A stretch of 20,000 bases of DNA from Stramonita haemastoma (GCA_030674155.1 CM060326.1:16467554-16487553); one strand, 5' to 3'; numbered from the stretch's first letter, positions 1 to 8,955 are shown. Notes: generated by a model not told the origin, from the letters alone. Program-made: numbers and translations.

Positions 1-177
1 AACATTTCTTTTAAAAATGTTTTAAACAATCGAAATACGTCAAAAAGTGTACCAGGGCTAATTAATTTATACGGCGAATAGGTCCAAGTATTCGTTCCAG
101 TGTTTATCACGTTACAAAATCATTCGCAGGAAATGAATAAAACAGTACAAACTGACACGCCACATTACAAGCAGGTT

Positions 178-205
178 GGGGGGTGGGGGGTGGGGGGGGG
201 GGGGG
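178..205. repeat. G-rich tract with a 14-base G run
   Basis: Seen: GGGGGG-T-GGGGGG-T followed by 14 G from 192 to 205. It would lie just inside the intron after the putative exon (C-rich on the minus strand). Able in principle to fold as a G-quadruplex. Confidence 0.9.
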
Positions 206-358
206 AGGAGACTGGCAACGCAAGCCTAAAAGAAAAAACATTCCTTTTAGAAAACACAATAAGACACAACAAAATAATGATAACAACAAAAATCCACGCA
301 AGAATACCGCGTTCCCGAAACCAACAACAACCAACAAACATAAACAACGGCAACTCAC

Positions 359-569
359 CGTAACCTTCGGCTCGGAGACCGAACATGTTGCTGCTGCTGC
401 TGCTGCCCCCACCGCTACTGTAATGACCACTACTGCCGGGTCCTGAAGTGGCATTTCCACTTGCACCAGTAGCCCCACCACGGCCTTCCCCACTACCACT
501 GCCTCGCTTCGGAGGCAAGGCCGCGGAGAAGGCACCCGACATGGCCGCTCCTTTCCTACTCCGCCTCAT
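359..569 (-). CDS. Putative first coding exon, Gly/Ser-rich N-terminus, product not recognised
   Basis: Seen: on the minus strand an open frame runs from an ATG at 569-567 (or the better-context ATG at 542-540, preceded by GCGGCC) to a strong donor, TACG^GTGAGT, with the GT at 358-357. That gives 70 codons plus one base (61 plus one from the second ATG), so the intron is phase 1. The peptide begins MRRSRKGAA then MSGAFSAALPPKRGSG, continues as a Gly/Ser/Ala-rich disordered stretch with a five-Ser run encoded by an AGC repeat, and ends SNMFGLRAEGYG. Beyond the donor the frame runs into poly-C/pyrimidine intron-like DNA, and the rest of the gene would lie left of this window. Composition is CpG-containing and unlike the AT-rich flanks. 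No domain is visible, and I could not match the MFGLRAEGYG end to any family. Inference: this is a genuine 5' exon, because a low-complexity N-terminus, a consensus donor and a GC-richer island coincide. A chance open frame in a GGN/AGC-rich stretch remains possible. Confidence 0.5.
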
Positions 570-580
570 CAAACTTTCAT
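569..580 (-). promoter_or_regulatory. Four-codon upstream ORF overlapping the exon's first ATG
   Basis: Seen: minus-strand ATG at 580-578 begins ATG AAA GTT TGA. The last base of the stop codon is the first base of the ATG at 569-567 (TGATG overlap). Such overlaps are known to allow termination-reinitiation in eukaryotic mRNAs. Whether this leader is transcribed is unknown, so the role is inference. Confidence 0.35.
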
Positions 581-682
581 CTCCTCCTCCACCTTCTCCT
601 GAGATCTCTCACCTCCTCCCCCTCTCACCTCCTCCTCCTCTCCTCTCCTACCGTACCGTACAGTCTACACACAGCTCACAAC
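581..682 (-). other. Purine-rich 5' leader upstream of the putative exon
   Basis: Seen: the minus strand is nearly all G and A here (GGAGAGGAGAGGAGG-type), with GGTGAG motifs inside, and no further ATG between the two small upstream ORFs. It lies directly 5' of the exon candidate, so it would be leader or proximal promoter. It could equally be one more degenerate CT microsatellite. Confidence 0.35.
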
Positions 683-709
683 TTAGACCCGATAGACCCC
701 CGCCGCCAT
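683..709 (-). promoter_or_regulatory. Upstream ORF of eight codons on a YY1-like ATGGCGGC motif
   Basis: Seen: minus-strand AATCGATGGCGGCGG contains an ATG at 709-707 opening a short frame (MAAGVYRV, stop at 685-683) upstream of the putative exon. The core ATGGCGGC resembles the YY1 element often found just downstream of start sites in TATA-less promoters (established knowledge). No TATA box is evident upstream at about 720-830. Single-motif evidence only. Confidence 0.3.
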
Positions 710-866
710 CGATTTTTCACTTCTCCGCCCTGCACCCATCAATCAAGGAAGTTTGTGTTTGTTTCAATGTCCAGGGTAAACATTGTGTTTCACAAGCCAA
801 GTCTGTCTGTCGGTGTCTGTCTCCAACAGGCTGATTTTGAAGTCTGGAATGGGTTGGGTTTTTTAA

Positions 867-886
867 GGGGGGGGGGGGGGGGGGGG
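867..886. repeat. Poly-G run of 20
   Basis: Uninterrupted G from 867 to 886, about 160 bp upstream of the minus-strand uORF. Length is likely polymorphic or imprecise in the assembly. Confidence 0.95.
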
Positions 887-1003
887 CAGGTTGGCGAAAA
901 CCTGGGTGAAAGGAGTTCTTAATTAAAGACGGGAAGAGTTCCAGAAAGACTGTACGTACAGAAGCCGTAATCTTTTGATGATGGGTGTTTATTCGCTGTG
1001 GAA

Positions 1004-1006
<3 letters not shown>

Positions 1007-1069
<63 letters not shown>
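1007..1069. repeat. (AT)n microsatellite
   Basis: Perfect AT dinucleotide array of about 31 units, self-complementary and able to extrude as a cruciform. Confidence 0.97.
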
Positions 1070-1074
<5 letters not shown>

Positions 1075-1627
1075 CTTCTTTTTGATAGTGGTGTTCATCC
1101 CTAGTACAAGAAATGAGAGAAATCCTAAGACAAGGACTGTATTCCGTGACCAGTTCAGTTAATTTTTGAGAATGGACTACATCAATCAATCAATGAATCG
1201 TTTGCAGGTTTAACTTTTTCTACCAATGTAAACCCTGCCTCCCGACCTACAACACTTCTGACACCCCATACACACTCCATTACAAACAGTCTGTTTCTCG
1301 TGTATCCGTTCTTTTCCAAAACACATAATATGCCGTGCAAGAAACCGATCACCCTTTCTCTAAAACGAGTGATGGAAAAAAGATTGTCCAATATTTCAGC
1401 TCCGAGATATACTAGTTTCAACAGCTGACCAAAAATCAACGATATGAAACTTTAAAAAAAAGATTAAAACATAGATAAGGTAATAAAAAGTAAAAAATAT
1501 CCACACTTTCCTACGACATCATGGTTACATTATCAATAATGTCATAAAAACCAGGTTCACGCTCAAATATTAAAACGAACCAGTAGCAAATGAAACGTTT
1601 GCTACTGGGCAAAATATTTTTTTAATT
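1070..1627. other. AT-rich unique spacer, no gene recognised
   Basis: Contains a short ATCA repeat near 1182-1197 and a perfect stem-loop at 1580-1608 (listed separately). A minus-strand frame at 1182-1439 has no recognisable domain. Nothing else is supportable. Confidence 0.5.
1580..1608. repeat. Perfect 11-bp inverted repeat with 7-nt loop
   Basis: Seen: CCAGTAGCAAA (1580-1590), loop TGAAACG, then TTTGCTACTGG (1598-1608), exact reverse complements. It sits in AT-rich DNA about 50 bp before the GAA tract. Could be a stem-loop or two abutting transposon ends; no function assigned. Confidence 0.85.
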
Positions 1628-1774
1628 AAAAAAAGAAAAGAAAAAGAAGAAAAAGGAGAACAGGAAGAAGAAGAAGAAGAAGAAGAAGAAGAAGAAGAAG
1701 AAGAAGAAGAAGAAGAAGAAGAAGAAGAAGAAGAAAAGAAAAAGAAGAAGAAGAAGAAGAAGAAGAAGAGAGGG
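1628..1774. repeat. (GAA)n purine tract
   Basis: The + strand is purine-only from 1662 to 1774 (113 bases), mostly GAA repeats (core about 1663-1734 and 1744-1769), preceded by an A/G-rich lead-in from 1628. GAA/TTC arrays of this kind are known to form intramolecular triplexes. Confidence 0.95.
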
Positions 1775-2006
1775 TAAAATATAGATTTACAAGTAAAACA
1801 GAGTGGCAGGCAGATCCATCTGGTCCACCTTCTTCAAAGATTACACGAGGAATGGTCTAAAGCATCTCCATAATCCCAGATCCTGGCATTATATCCACAC
1901 AAAAAAGTTAGTATGCCGTATGCATAGTTCTGACTTTCAAAAACATGACGACAGAATCGATGTTGCTGATAGATTCCAGTTCGAAGCAATCTGCTATTGA
2001 AAGCCA

Positions 2007-2349
2007 GAGTTGGAGTTTTGGACAGTGATGTTCTATGACTTCAAGAAAGGCCGTGTCTGTAGCCGACAATATCACGCCTTAAAATGTAATGGTATATAAT
2101 CGTGGGAATAATGCGCCTTCTAGCGCAACAGTGTAAAAATGGTTCAGAGAATTCAAACTCGGTAGAAAGTCGTCAGAAGAGGACATCATCAGTCCTGAAC
2201 GACTGTCGAGTTCTGTTTCTAAAGAACACATCACTGCCGTTGTGTCAGTATCTATAGAAATGCTGCAATCAGTAGCCTATAGTAATGCCGTTTCATCAAC
2301 ATCCACACTTGCACATAACTACTCTTTCGTTGATAGTTTGGTTTACGTC
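2007..2349 (+). pseudogene. Decayed mariner-type transposase fragment, helix-turn-helix region
   Basis: Seen: from 2007 the frame reads ELEFWTVMFYDFKKGRVCSR, the usual start of a mariner-superfamily HTH domain (first helix plus the FYDFKKGR turn). It breaks near 2075-2106 with stops and a frame change. From 2107 a second frame reads NNAPSSATV, an in-frame TAA at 2134, then KWFREFKLGRKSS, and stays open to the TAG at 2350. It includes SKEHITAVVS and SIEMLQS, matching the second half of the DNA-binding region (known family pattern: NAPSxxTVxxWFxEFKxGRxSLED, then ENI.AV and a second HTH). At least one frameshift and several stops make it non-functional. No catalytic DDD/D domain or terminal inverted repeats could be recognised downstream. 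The element is an old, truncated copy. Confidence 0.75.
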
Positions 2350-3105
2350 TAGAAAAATCCTGACAACACATACTTTACGTAATTATGTTGTTGCACAATG
2401 AGCAGCTTCCGTAACAATGGAGGAAAAAAGAAAAGCCAGCTAAATGAACACAATGAATGACAACAAGAAGCTCTTCATCCACTCCATGTACTATTCATCC
2501 CTGCGTACAGCGACGTCTACCATGTGATCTGTATATCTAGACTGACATTAGGTCAAGAAGAGATCTATACATCAACGACCCATGTGAACAGCAATGACAG
2601 AAAACCCACACATTCTGTATAAACACACACCGACTCCCGACCACGGACCAGTCGCAACATGTGACGGATGAAATGGTTGAGAAACAATAATGAAATAATA
2701 ATGAACAAAAAACGAACAAATATCATAGTATTGATGAAAAATACATACATAGAAATATTATTATTTTTAACAGGTAAAAAAGGCATTACATCCTTGATCT
2801 TGTTCTATGATATTAATCTAACCTTTGCCAGGAATGCATTGGGCCAAAGTCAGATATAATGTGTTATCTTCACTAAAATTCAACATGGTAAACTCCGGTT
2901 TGGCCTAAAAACCCAAAACAAAATTCACTTCTTTTTTCAGGAAAAGTTATGTCCACACTTGACAATGATAGATGACACCATTGATATGCTTCGTCACGCT
3001 GTAATAATGTTTCCTCTGATACCAAAAAACCCCCTTACAATGGCCTTGACAATCCCAACCTTCTGCTTCTATCTACCTACGCTCGAAAATATAGCAATGC
3101 ACATA

Positions 3106-3108
<3 letters not shown>
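2350..3108. other. AT-rich unique spacer, no gene recognised
   Basis: About 760 bp with short AT-rich frames only. The first 150-200 bp may be unrecognisable remains of the transposase relic, since its body would continue here, but I cannot align it to the catalytic domain. Confidence 0.4.
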
Positions 3109-3174
<66 letters not shown>

Positions 3175-3191
3175 TGTGTGTGTGTGTGTGT
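3109..3191. repeat. (TG)n microsatellite
   Basis: About 40 TG units with one A interruption near 3173. Confidence 0.97.
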
Positions 3192-3688
3192 ACAGACAAA
3201 AAGTGATATAATTGATAAAGCTAACTGGACACGCAAAATGTTATCAAGGCCCTCCCCTTTGCCACACCTTTTCTACACTACTCGCGCGATTTATGCAGCG
3301 CCTAGGGTCAAAATATAATACATAGCATACTGCAGATTGGGGTCCGAAATTCTGCATACTCGTGTTAGGGATCTGTCCATACACTCTGTATATTTATCCT
3401 ATGCTGTCAATTTCCAATCACTGATCGATTTCATAATGACGAACAGATCATACCTGCTTCTTGCTTACCCTCGCCTACTAGTTTTCCTCCACAAACTATT
3501 TTCCCTAATCATCTTAATTTAATCAACACCTCCAAATCCACCACACTTCCTCCACGAGTAAATTTAACATGGGACACAGAAAAACAATGTCCAACCACAT
3601 CCAACCAACACACACACACCCACACAAACCACAACCACACACGACTATGAGAGTGAAAGCAGACGGTCTAGACATGGCCAGCTGTCTT
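3192..3688. other. Unique spacer, no gene recognised
   Basis: Mixed-composition DNA. The 61-codon + frame at 3337-3522 has no recognisable domain or codon signal. A short degenerate CA-rich patch lies at about 3604-3645. Confidence 0.4.
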
Positions 3689-3841
3689 GGGGGGGGGGGG
3701 GGGGGGGGGGAGGGGGAGAGATTTATCCACACGAGGCAAACACAGGCCAGTCCATCCCCTGTTGTTATACTTGTCACGAAGTTGTGTGTGTGTGTTTTGG
3801 GAGGGGGGGGGATGTGTTTGTCGTGAGCGGGGAGGGGGGGG
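3689..3841. repeat. Poly-G run of 22 and following G-rich tracts
   Basis: Uninterrupted G from 3689 to 3710, then AGGGGGAGAG, and a second group of G8-type runs at about 3799-3841 around a short (TG)n. Potential G-quadruplex former. Confidence 0.93.
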
Positions 3842-3975
3842 CAAAACAGATGTAGTTCTCACCAATTTACAAAACGGCTGACGTGACACGAACATCACCA
3901 GCCATACATAAGGACAAGGAGAAGGAGAAAGCCCAAGGGTGTCAACAGAAATCTTGTTCCCCCTTAGGCCTACTA

Positions 3976-4111
3976 TCTCTGTCTCTCTCTCTGTCTCTGT
4001 CTCTCTGTCCCCCTCTCTGTCTCTCTGTCTCTCTCTCTCTCTCTCTATATATATATTCTCTCTCTCCCTTTCTCCCCCCCTCTCCCTCTGTCTGTCTGTC
4101 TGTCTGTGTCT

Positions 4112-4197
<86 letters not shown>
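3976..4197. repeat. Compound (CT)n / (CTGT)n microsatellite
   Basis: CT runs interspersed with CTGT tetramers (4087-4130), a short (AT)n at about 4047-4056, and an uninterrupted (CT)n from about 4128 to the end. Confidence 0.96.
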
Positions 4198-4200
<3 letters not shown>

Positions 4201-4418
4201 TTTACTGTTCTATTCCTCTCTCCCTTCCAGTTTCGCACGACAAACCGTCTGTTACCTGCGGGTTGCCTGCAAGGTTGACAATTGTTTCCGCTAGTTTTTC
4301 ACATTCTGTTTGTCATTTCGCATTTCTGGAGCTTTCTCTTTTTTCGAGTTTTTATTTTTCTTCCCCTTTCTGATTTTGGGGTTTCTTTTTTTCATCCTCT
4401 GTTTCTCTCTCTCTCTCC

Positions 4419-4435
4419 AAAAAAAAAAAAAAAAA
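4419..4435. repeat. Poly-A run of 17
   Basis: Seventeen A between two CT arrays; no retroposon body recognised next to it. Confidence 0.9.
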
Positions 4436-4436
4436 G

Positions 4437-4438
<2 letters not shown>

Positions 4439-4505
<67 letters not shown>

Positions 4506-4669
4506 AATCACTCTCTCACTCACTCACCCCCACTTCCTCCCTCCCTCCCTCTCTCTCTCTCTAACACACACACACACAGAGTCACACACATAAACACACA
4601 CCACACCACACCACACCACACCACACACACACACATACACACACACACACTCTCTCTCTCTCTATCTCT

Positions 4670-4727
<58 letters not shown>
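4439..4727. repeat. Compound (TC)n-(CA)n-(CT)n block with CACAC pentamers
   Basis: TC array at 4439-4501, CT/CTCC-rich to 4560, CA to about 4651 including five CCACA pentanucleotide units around 4598-4623, then CT to 4727. Confidence 0.95.
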
Positions 4728-4729
<2 letters not shown>

Positions 4730-5127
4730 TCCTCTTTTTTTACATTGAAAGATACTTGTTTCGCTTCTGTCTTTGTGTGCACATGTGTTACTTAAGAGTT
4801 CGCCCTCCTTTGATCCCCGAAAAGATTATGTCCGATAGGAGGAGGAGAGGTGAAGAACACCAAGGTTTCATGACATAATAATGCAGCAGTGACAACTGTC
4901 AATGCATCAATACAACGACAATAACTTGACATAAGAATCACGCATAACATCACATCATTAGTTGGCATGATTAATTTGCTTGCGATTATTAAGCTCATAA
5001 AAAATGACACAGCACTTTTTTTCATATACGCTGCAGAAACTTTCTTTCTTTCGAATGCTTTGCACACACACACAAAAAAAATACTGATTACATATTTATT
5101 TTGGTTTTAAGTTAAATATGACAACAA
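4728..5127. other. Unique spacer, no gene recognised
   Basis: A 93-codon minus frame (4792-5073) has no recognisable domain and lacks supporting splice signals. Nothing else is seen. Confidence 0.4.
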
Positions 5128-5250
5128 AGGAGGAGGAGAGGAGAGACAAGAGGTGGGGAGAGGGAGGAAGGGGGAGGGAGAGAGAGAGGAGAGAGATACA
5201 GGGGGGAGGGGAGAGTGGGAGTGAGTGAGAGAAAGAGAGATGGACAGGCA
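5128..5250. repeat. GA/GGA-rich low-complexity tract
   Basis: Purine-rich + strand composed of GGAG, GAGA and GGGAGG motifs without a fixed period. Confidence 0.85.
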
Positions 5251-5410
5251 GAGCCACACTGACAACTTTTACAGAAAATAGTTATTCCAGAGACTCATCC
5301 GCAGATTATTTTCTGTGCATTTCGTTCAACAGCTGTTCATGTCTTTATGGTAGAACGAGCCTTCTACGTGTGTTTGCTTGCATGTAGTCCCTCCACCATG
5401 CATGCATTAT

Positions 5411-5466
<56 letters not shown>

Positions 5467-5483
5467 TCTATCTATCTATCTAT
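5411..5483. repeat. (GATA)n array ending in its own inverted (TATC)n
   Basis: (ATAG)n runs from 5411 to 5466. After a single T (5467) the complementary (CTAT)4 follows at 5468-5483. The last 16 bases of the first arm are the exact reverse complement of the second. Confidence 0.95.
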
Positions 5484-5511
5484 TATTATATCTATATTAA
5501 TTTTACAACAT

Positions 5512-5603
5512 CACACACACACACACACACACACACACCACACACACACACACACCCACACACAATATATATATATATATATTTATATTATATAATATTA
5601 TAG
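5512..5603. repeat. (CA)n followed by (AT)n
   Basis: CA array to about 5563 with two C insertions, then (AT)n and AT-rich sequence. Confidence 0.95.
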
Positions 5604-5636
5604 TGAGAGAGAGAACATAATTGTTTCATTGGTATA

Positions 5637-5638
5637 CC

Positions 5639-5712
<74 letters not shown>

Positions 5713-5846
5713 CCCTCCCTCCCTCCATCCCTCCCTCTCTCTCTCTACCTACCTGCCTACTTACCTACCTACCTTATCTATCTATCTATCTATCTATCTA
5801 TCTCTATCCTCTATCTCTCTATCCCCCCCCCCCCCCCCCCCCCCCC
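5637..5846. repeat. Compound CT / CCTC / TACC / TATC / poly-C block
   Basis: Successive arrays: (CT)n about 5638-5707, CCCT-type to about 5735, TACC/TGCC about 5746-5774, (TATC)n about 5774-5803, ending with 24 consecutive C (5823-5846). Confidence 0.95.
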
Positions 5847-5965
5847 ACAACAACAACAAAATGTTTGTTAGGGGTTTGTCAGGTCACGCTAAACTTTTTC
5901 CAACCTTCATGATTCTGATCTGAGATGCTACGAAGATTACAATCCGTTTCCCCTTCCTAAGTCCC

Positions 5966-6090
5966 GAGACAGAGAGAGGGACTGAGACAGAGACAGACAC
6001 TAGACAGACAGAGTTGGAGGGCTGGAGACACACTGACACAGACAGGTCAACAGACACAGGCAGGCAGCCACAGACAGAGAGAGAACGAGA
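5966..6090. repeat. Degenerate (CAGA)n tract
   Basis: Repeated ACAGACAG and GAGACAGA motifs with substitutions; an old, decaying array. Confidence 0.8.
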
Positions 6091-6095
6091 CATCA

Positions 6096-6716
6096 TCATC
6101 ACACTATTCTAATTTAGTAGGCCTGATGTCGACACAATAAAGGCTATAAGCTTGCACAGTACTGTAACAGGCATTACTGAAGCAAATACACGGACTCAGC
6201 TCTTTTAAAATTCATATTCACATCAAAATACATACATGAACATCACTGATTTAATTTTTTGGGGTTCTTTTTGGGGGTGAAATTTCTGTTCAGAGTTTTG
6301 AACTAAAATGCAAGCAGTCTTCCGTTTGGGAAAGGTTAGCTGCAAAACAGTGCACTATAATTATGACATATGTTTTATTAATTTCAAAACTTACGATAAC
6401 ACCACATTTTTTATAACTTTGGTTAGTCGCAAAACAATACACAGAACTATATGTTATCAACTTCAAACTTACAACAAACCACATTGTAACTTTTCTTGTA
6501 ACTTTTAATACAAGAATTCCCTTGCTAAAGCAACAACTGTTGTTGCTAGTACCAGAAGCCAACAATAATACAAAAAAATATATACTATAATTATCCCATC
6601 AAATCAACGTTAAGACTTTCACAGACTTTCAAAACCAGATGAAACAAAACAAAACCTGAGACCAAAAAAAAACCAATTCACTAAATAATTAAAGCAAAAT
6701 ATTCTGGAACTTTGAT
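6096..6716. other. AT-rich unique spacer, no gene recognised
   Basis: Holds the tandem duplication above and a 9-bp inverted repeat around a single T (AGCAACAAC-T-GTTGTTGCT, 6529-6547). Open frames on both strands here are short and have no domain. Confidence 0.4.
6334..6505. repeat. Diverged tandem duplication, unit about 87 bp
   Basis: Seen: unit 1 (6334-6420) and unit 2 (6421 to about 6505) both begin GGTTAG, followed by GCAAAACA. They share TTCAAA-ACTTAC, AAC-A-CCACAT and a TAACTTTT end, in the same order. Unit 2 has several substitutions and a deletion of about 7 bp after ACTATAT. Not a microsatellite; function unknown. Confidence 0.75.
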
Positions 6717-6731
6717 GAGGAGGAGAGGAGA

Positions 6732-6764
6732 GGGGGGGGGGGGGGGGAGAGAGAGAGAGAGAGG
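6732..6764. repeat. Poly-G run of 16 plus (GA)n
   Basis: G from 6732 to 6747 followed by GA units to about 6763. Confidence 0.93.
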
Positions 6765-7283
6765 AAGGGTGAGGGGGGTTGGGGTCGTCTGCTTGTCTGT
6801 CCTCTGTCCGTGGTGGAGCAAACAAACGCTTTTCACAAAGATGTCGAACACGTAAACTACGCACCGGCAGCTCACCACAGACACAACAAACCGCCACAAC
6901 GCTTCCCTCACTTTTTCTTTTTTTACAACACACACACACACTCCCACTGTGCCAAACTGTAAAACTAACCCCAACCAAACACCATAATTTTGTTAATAAG
7001 CACTGACACACACCACACGAAGGCTAGCTAGGCTAGCTAGGCTAGGCTTCAGGATGAAGAACCTACGTCCTTTTGTCACTCAACACAAATCGATAGCAAG
7101 TGTCACCGAAAGTGTCCGCTGAACTAATCGCCTTAGCAGGGAGAGCAGAAGGAAAAGAGAGAGACACACACACAGTAGCAAAGAGTTAGTTCTCTTACTT
7201 TCCTCCCTTCCTTCCCTCCTTCACTCTCCCTTTTTCTCCTAACACCCAGCTGGTAGTGTGCTTTGGGCGTCAACATTGACGTT
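6765..7283. other. Unique spacer, no gene recognised
   Basis: Mixed composition with a short (CA)n near 6929-6941 and three partial copies of the 9-mer GGCTAGCTA at 7022-7047. A minus-strand GGTGAGC donor-like site near 6886-6892 has no convincing exon attached. Confidence 0.4.
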
Positions 7284-7446
7284 TGTGTGTGTGTGTGTGT
7301 GTGTGTTGTGTGTGTGTTGTTGTGTGTGTGTGTGTGTGTGTGTTTTGTGTGTGTGTTGTGTGTGTATGGTGTGTGATGTGTGTGTGTGTGTGTTGTGTGT
7401 GTGTGTAGTGTGTGTGTTGTGTGTTGTATGTGTGTGTGTGTGTGTG

Positions 7447-7484
<38 letters not shown>

Positions 7485-7487
7485 TGT

Positions 7488-7535
<48 letters not shown>

Positions 7536-7635
7536 TGTGTAGTGTGTGTGTGTGTGTGTGGTGTGTTGTGTGTGTGTGTGTGTGTTGTGTGTGTGTGTGT
7601 GTGTGTGTATGGTGTGTGTGTGTATGTGTGTGTAT

Positions 7636-7713
<78 letters not shown>

Positions 7714-7985
7714 TGGTTGTGGTGTGTAGTGGTGTGTGCGTGTGTGTGTGGTGTGTGCGCGCGGCGGGTTGTGTGTGTGATGAGTAGTGTGTGCGCGCGT
7801 GCGCGTGGAGGTGTATGTGTGTGTGTGTGTAGCGGTGTGGTGAGGTTTGTGTGTGTGTACGTTGTGTGTGTGTGTATGTGTGTTTACGTGTGTGTGTGTG
7901 GGGTGTGTGTGTGTGTGTGTGTGGTGTGCGCGCGCGCGCGCGTGGTGCGTTGTGTGTGCTGTGCTTTTGTGTGTCTGTGTGTGTG
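7284..7985. repeat. Long imperfect (GT)n array with CG-alternating islands
   Basis: About 700 bp of GT broken by TT, GTATG and GGTG variants. Alternating CG islands (about 7757-7765, 7793-7806, 7927-7943) are purine-pyrimidine tracts that favour Z-DNA. The Cys/Val-rich (+ strand) and His/Thr-rich (- strand, 316 codons at 7133-8083) translations are products of the repeat, not genes. Confidence 0.97.
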
Positions 7986-8157
7986 GCCGATTCTCCCAAA
8001 TCGTCTGCATTCACGTTGACAGGTTTTAAAGGAGGCTGGGAGGTATTTGCTGCGGCCACGATCCTTTCTGCATCCCCCTTCAATGGCTAGTCTGTCTCCA
8101 CATTTCTCTACCACACCCTACCTCTCTCTCTCTTTTTTTATGCATATGCACGCGGCG

Positions 8158-8280
8158 TACACACACAACAACCGCGGCTGTGCACACACATAATCGCACA
8201 TACACACACATATGACATACGTACACACACATACACAACAACCATGCACGCGCACACACACACACACACACACACAACAG

Positions 8281-8312
<32 letters not shown>

Positions 8313-8323
8313 CACACACACCA

Positions 8324-8354
<31 letters not shown>

Positions 8355-8355
8355 C
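8158..8355. repeat. (CA)n array
   Basis: CA array, degenerate in its first 90 bp and nearly perfect at 8251-8355. It is complementary to the GT array about 170 bp to the left. Confidence 0.96.
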
Positions 8356-8955
8356 CAACAATGTGGCGTACACAAGTGTAGCTAGAGGCTGGGAGGGAGC
8401 AAGAGGTACCCTGACGGACAGACAGACTGACTGATAGATATTAATGCTATAATAGAGAGACAGACAAACCATTTCAAATTCTTTATTTCCTGTCTTCCCT
8501 TTAGGGATATGGAGGATTTTACATAACAGCAATAAGCAAAATCATAACTGAACAACATACATGCACCATGTAACTGAATGTTTGAACATATAATACTATA
8601 GAAGAAAATTGTCTGTTTCACATAAACTCACAAAGTTTACATGTTATTTCTAATATCAATCATTTTAACAACATAGAGCAGAGACATCTTATTTTGTTGA
8701 AGAAAAGAGTTGTTCATACTTCAAAGTGTTTGTATTTAGCGTAATATTTTGGTAAACATTTTTCACGAGCTTCATTAAACACAGGACAAATAAAAATGTA
8801 ATGAAATTAGTCACCAGTATCACCACTACTGCATTTTGTACATTATTTTTCATTTCTTTGAATTCCCTCAAAACGTAGGATATTGATTGATAGGCAAATT
8901 ATTATTTGTGCGAAACTGGACAAATCGAATAGAAACATTGGATGGCAATAAGAAA
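8356..8955. other. AT-rich unique spacer, no gene recognised
   Basis: About 600 bp, AT-rich; only short frames (for example 8689-8871 minus) without recognisable domains. Confidence 0.4.

Noticed and set aside
4792..5073. 93-codon minus-strand frame
   Set aside because: No recognisable domain, no clear splice signals and no conserved motif; consistent with chance.
7133..8083. 316-codon His/Thr-rich minus-strand frame
   Set aside because: Translation of the (CA)n complement of the GT array; the other frames are equally open and no non-repeat domain exists.
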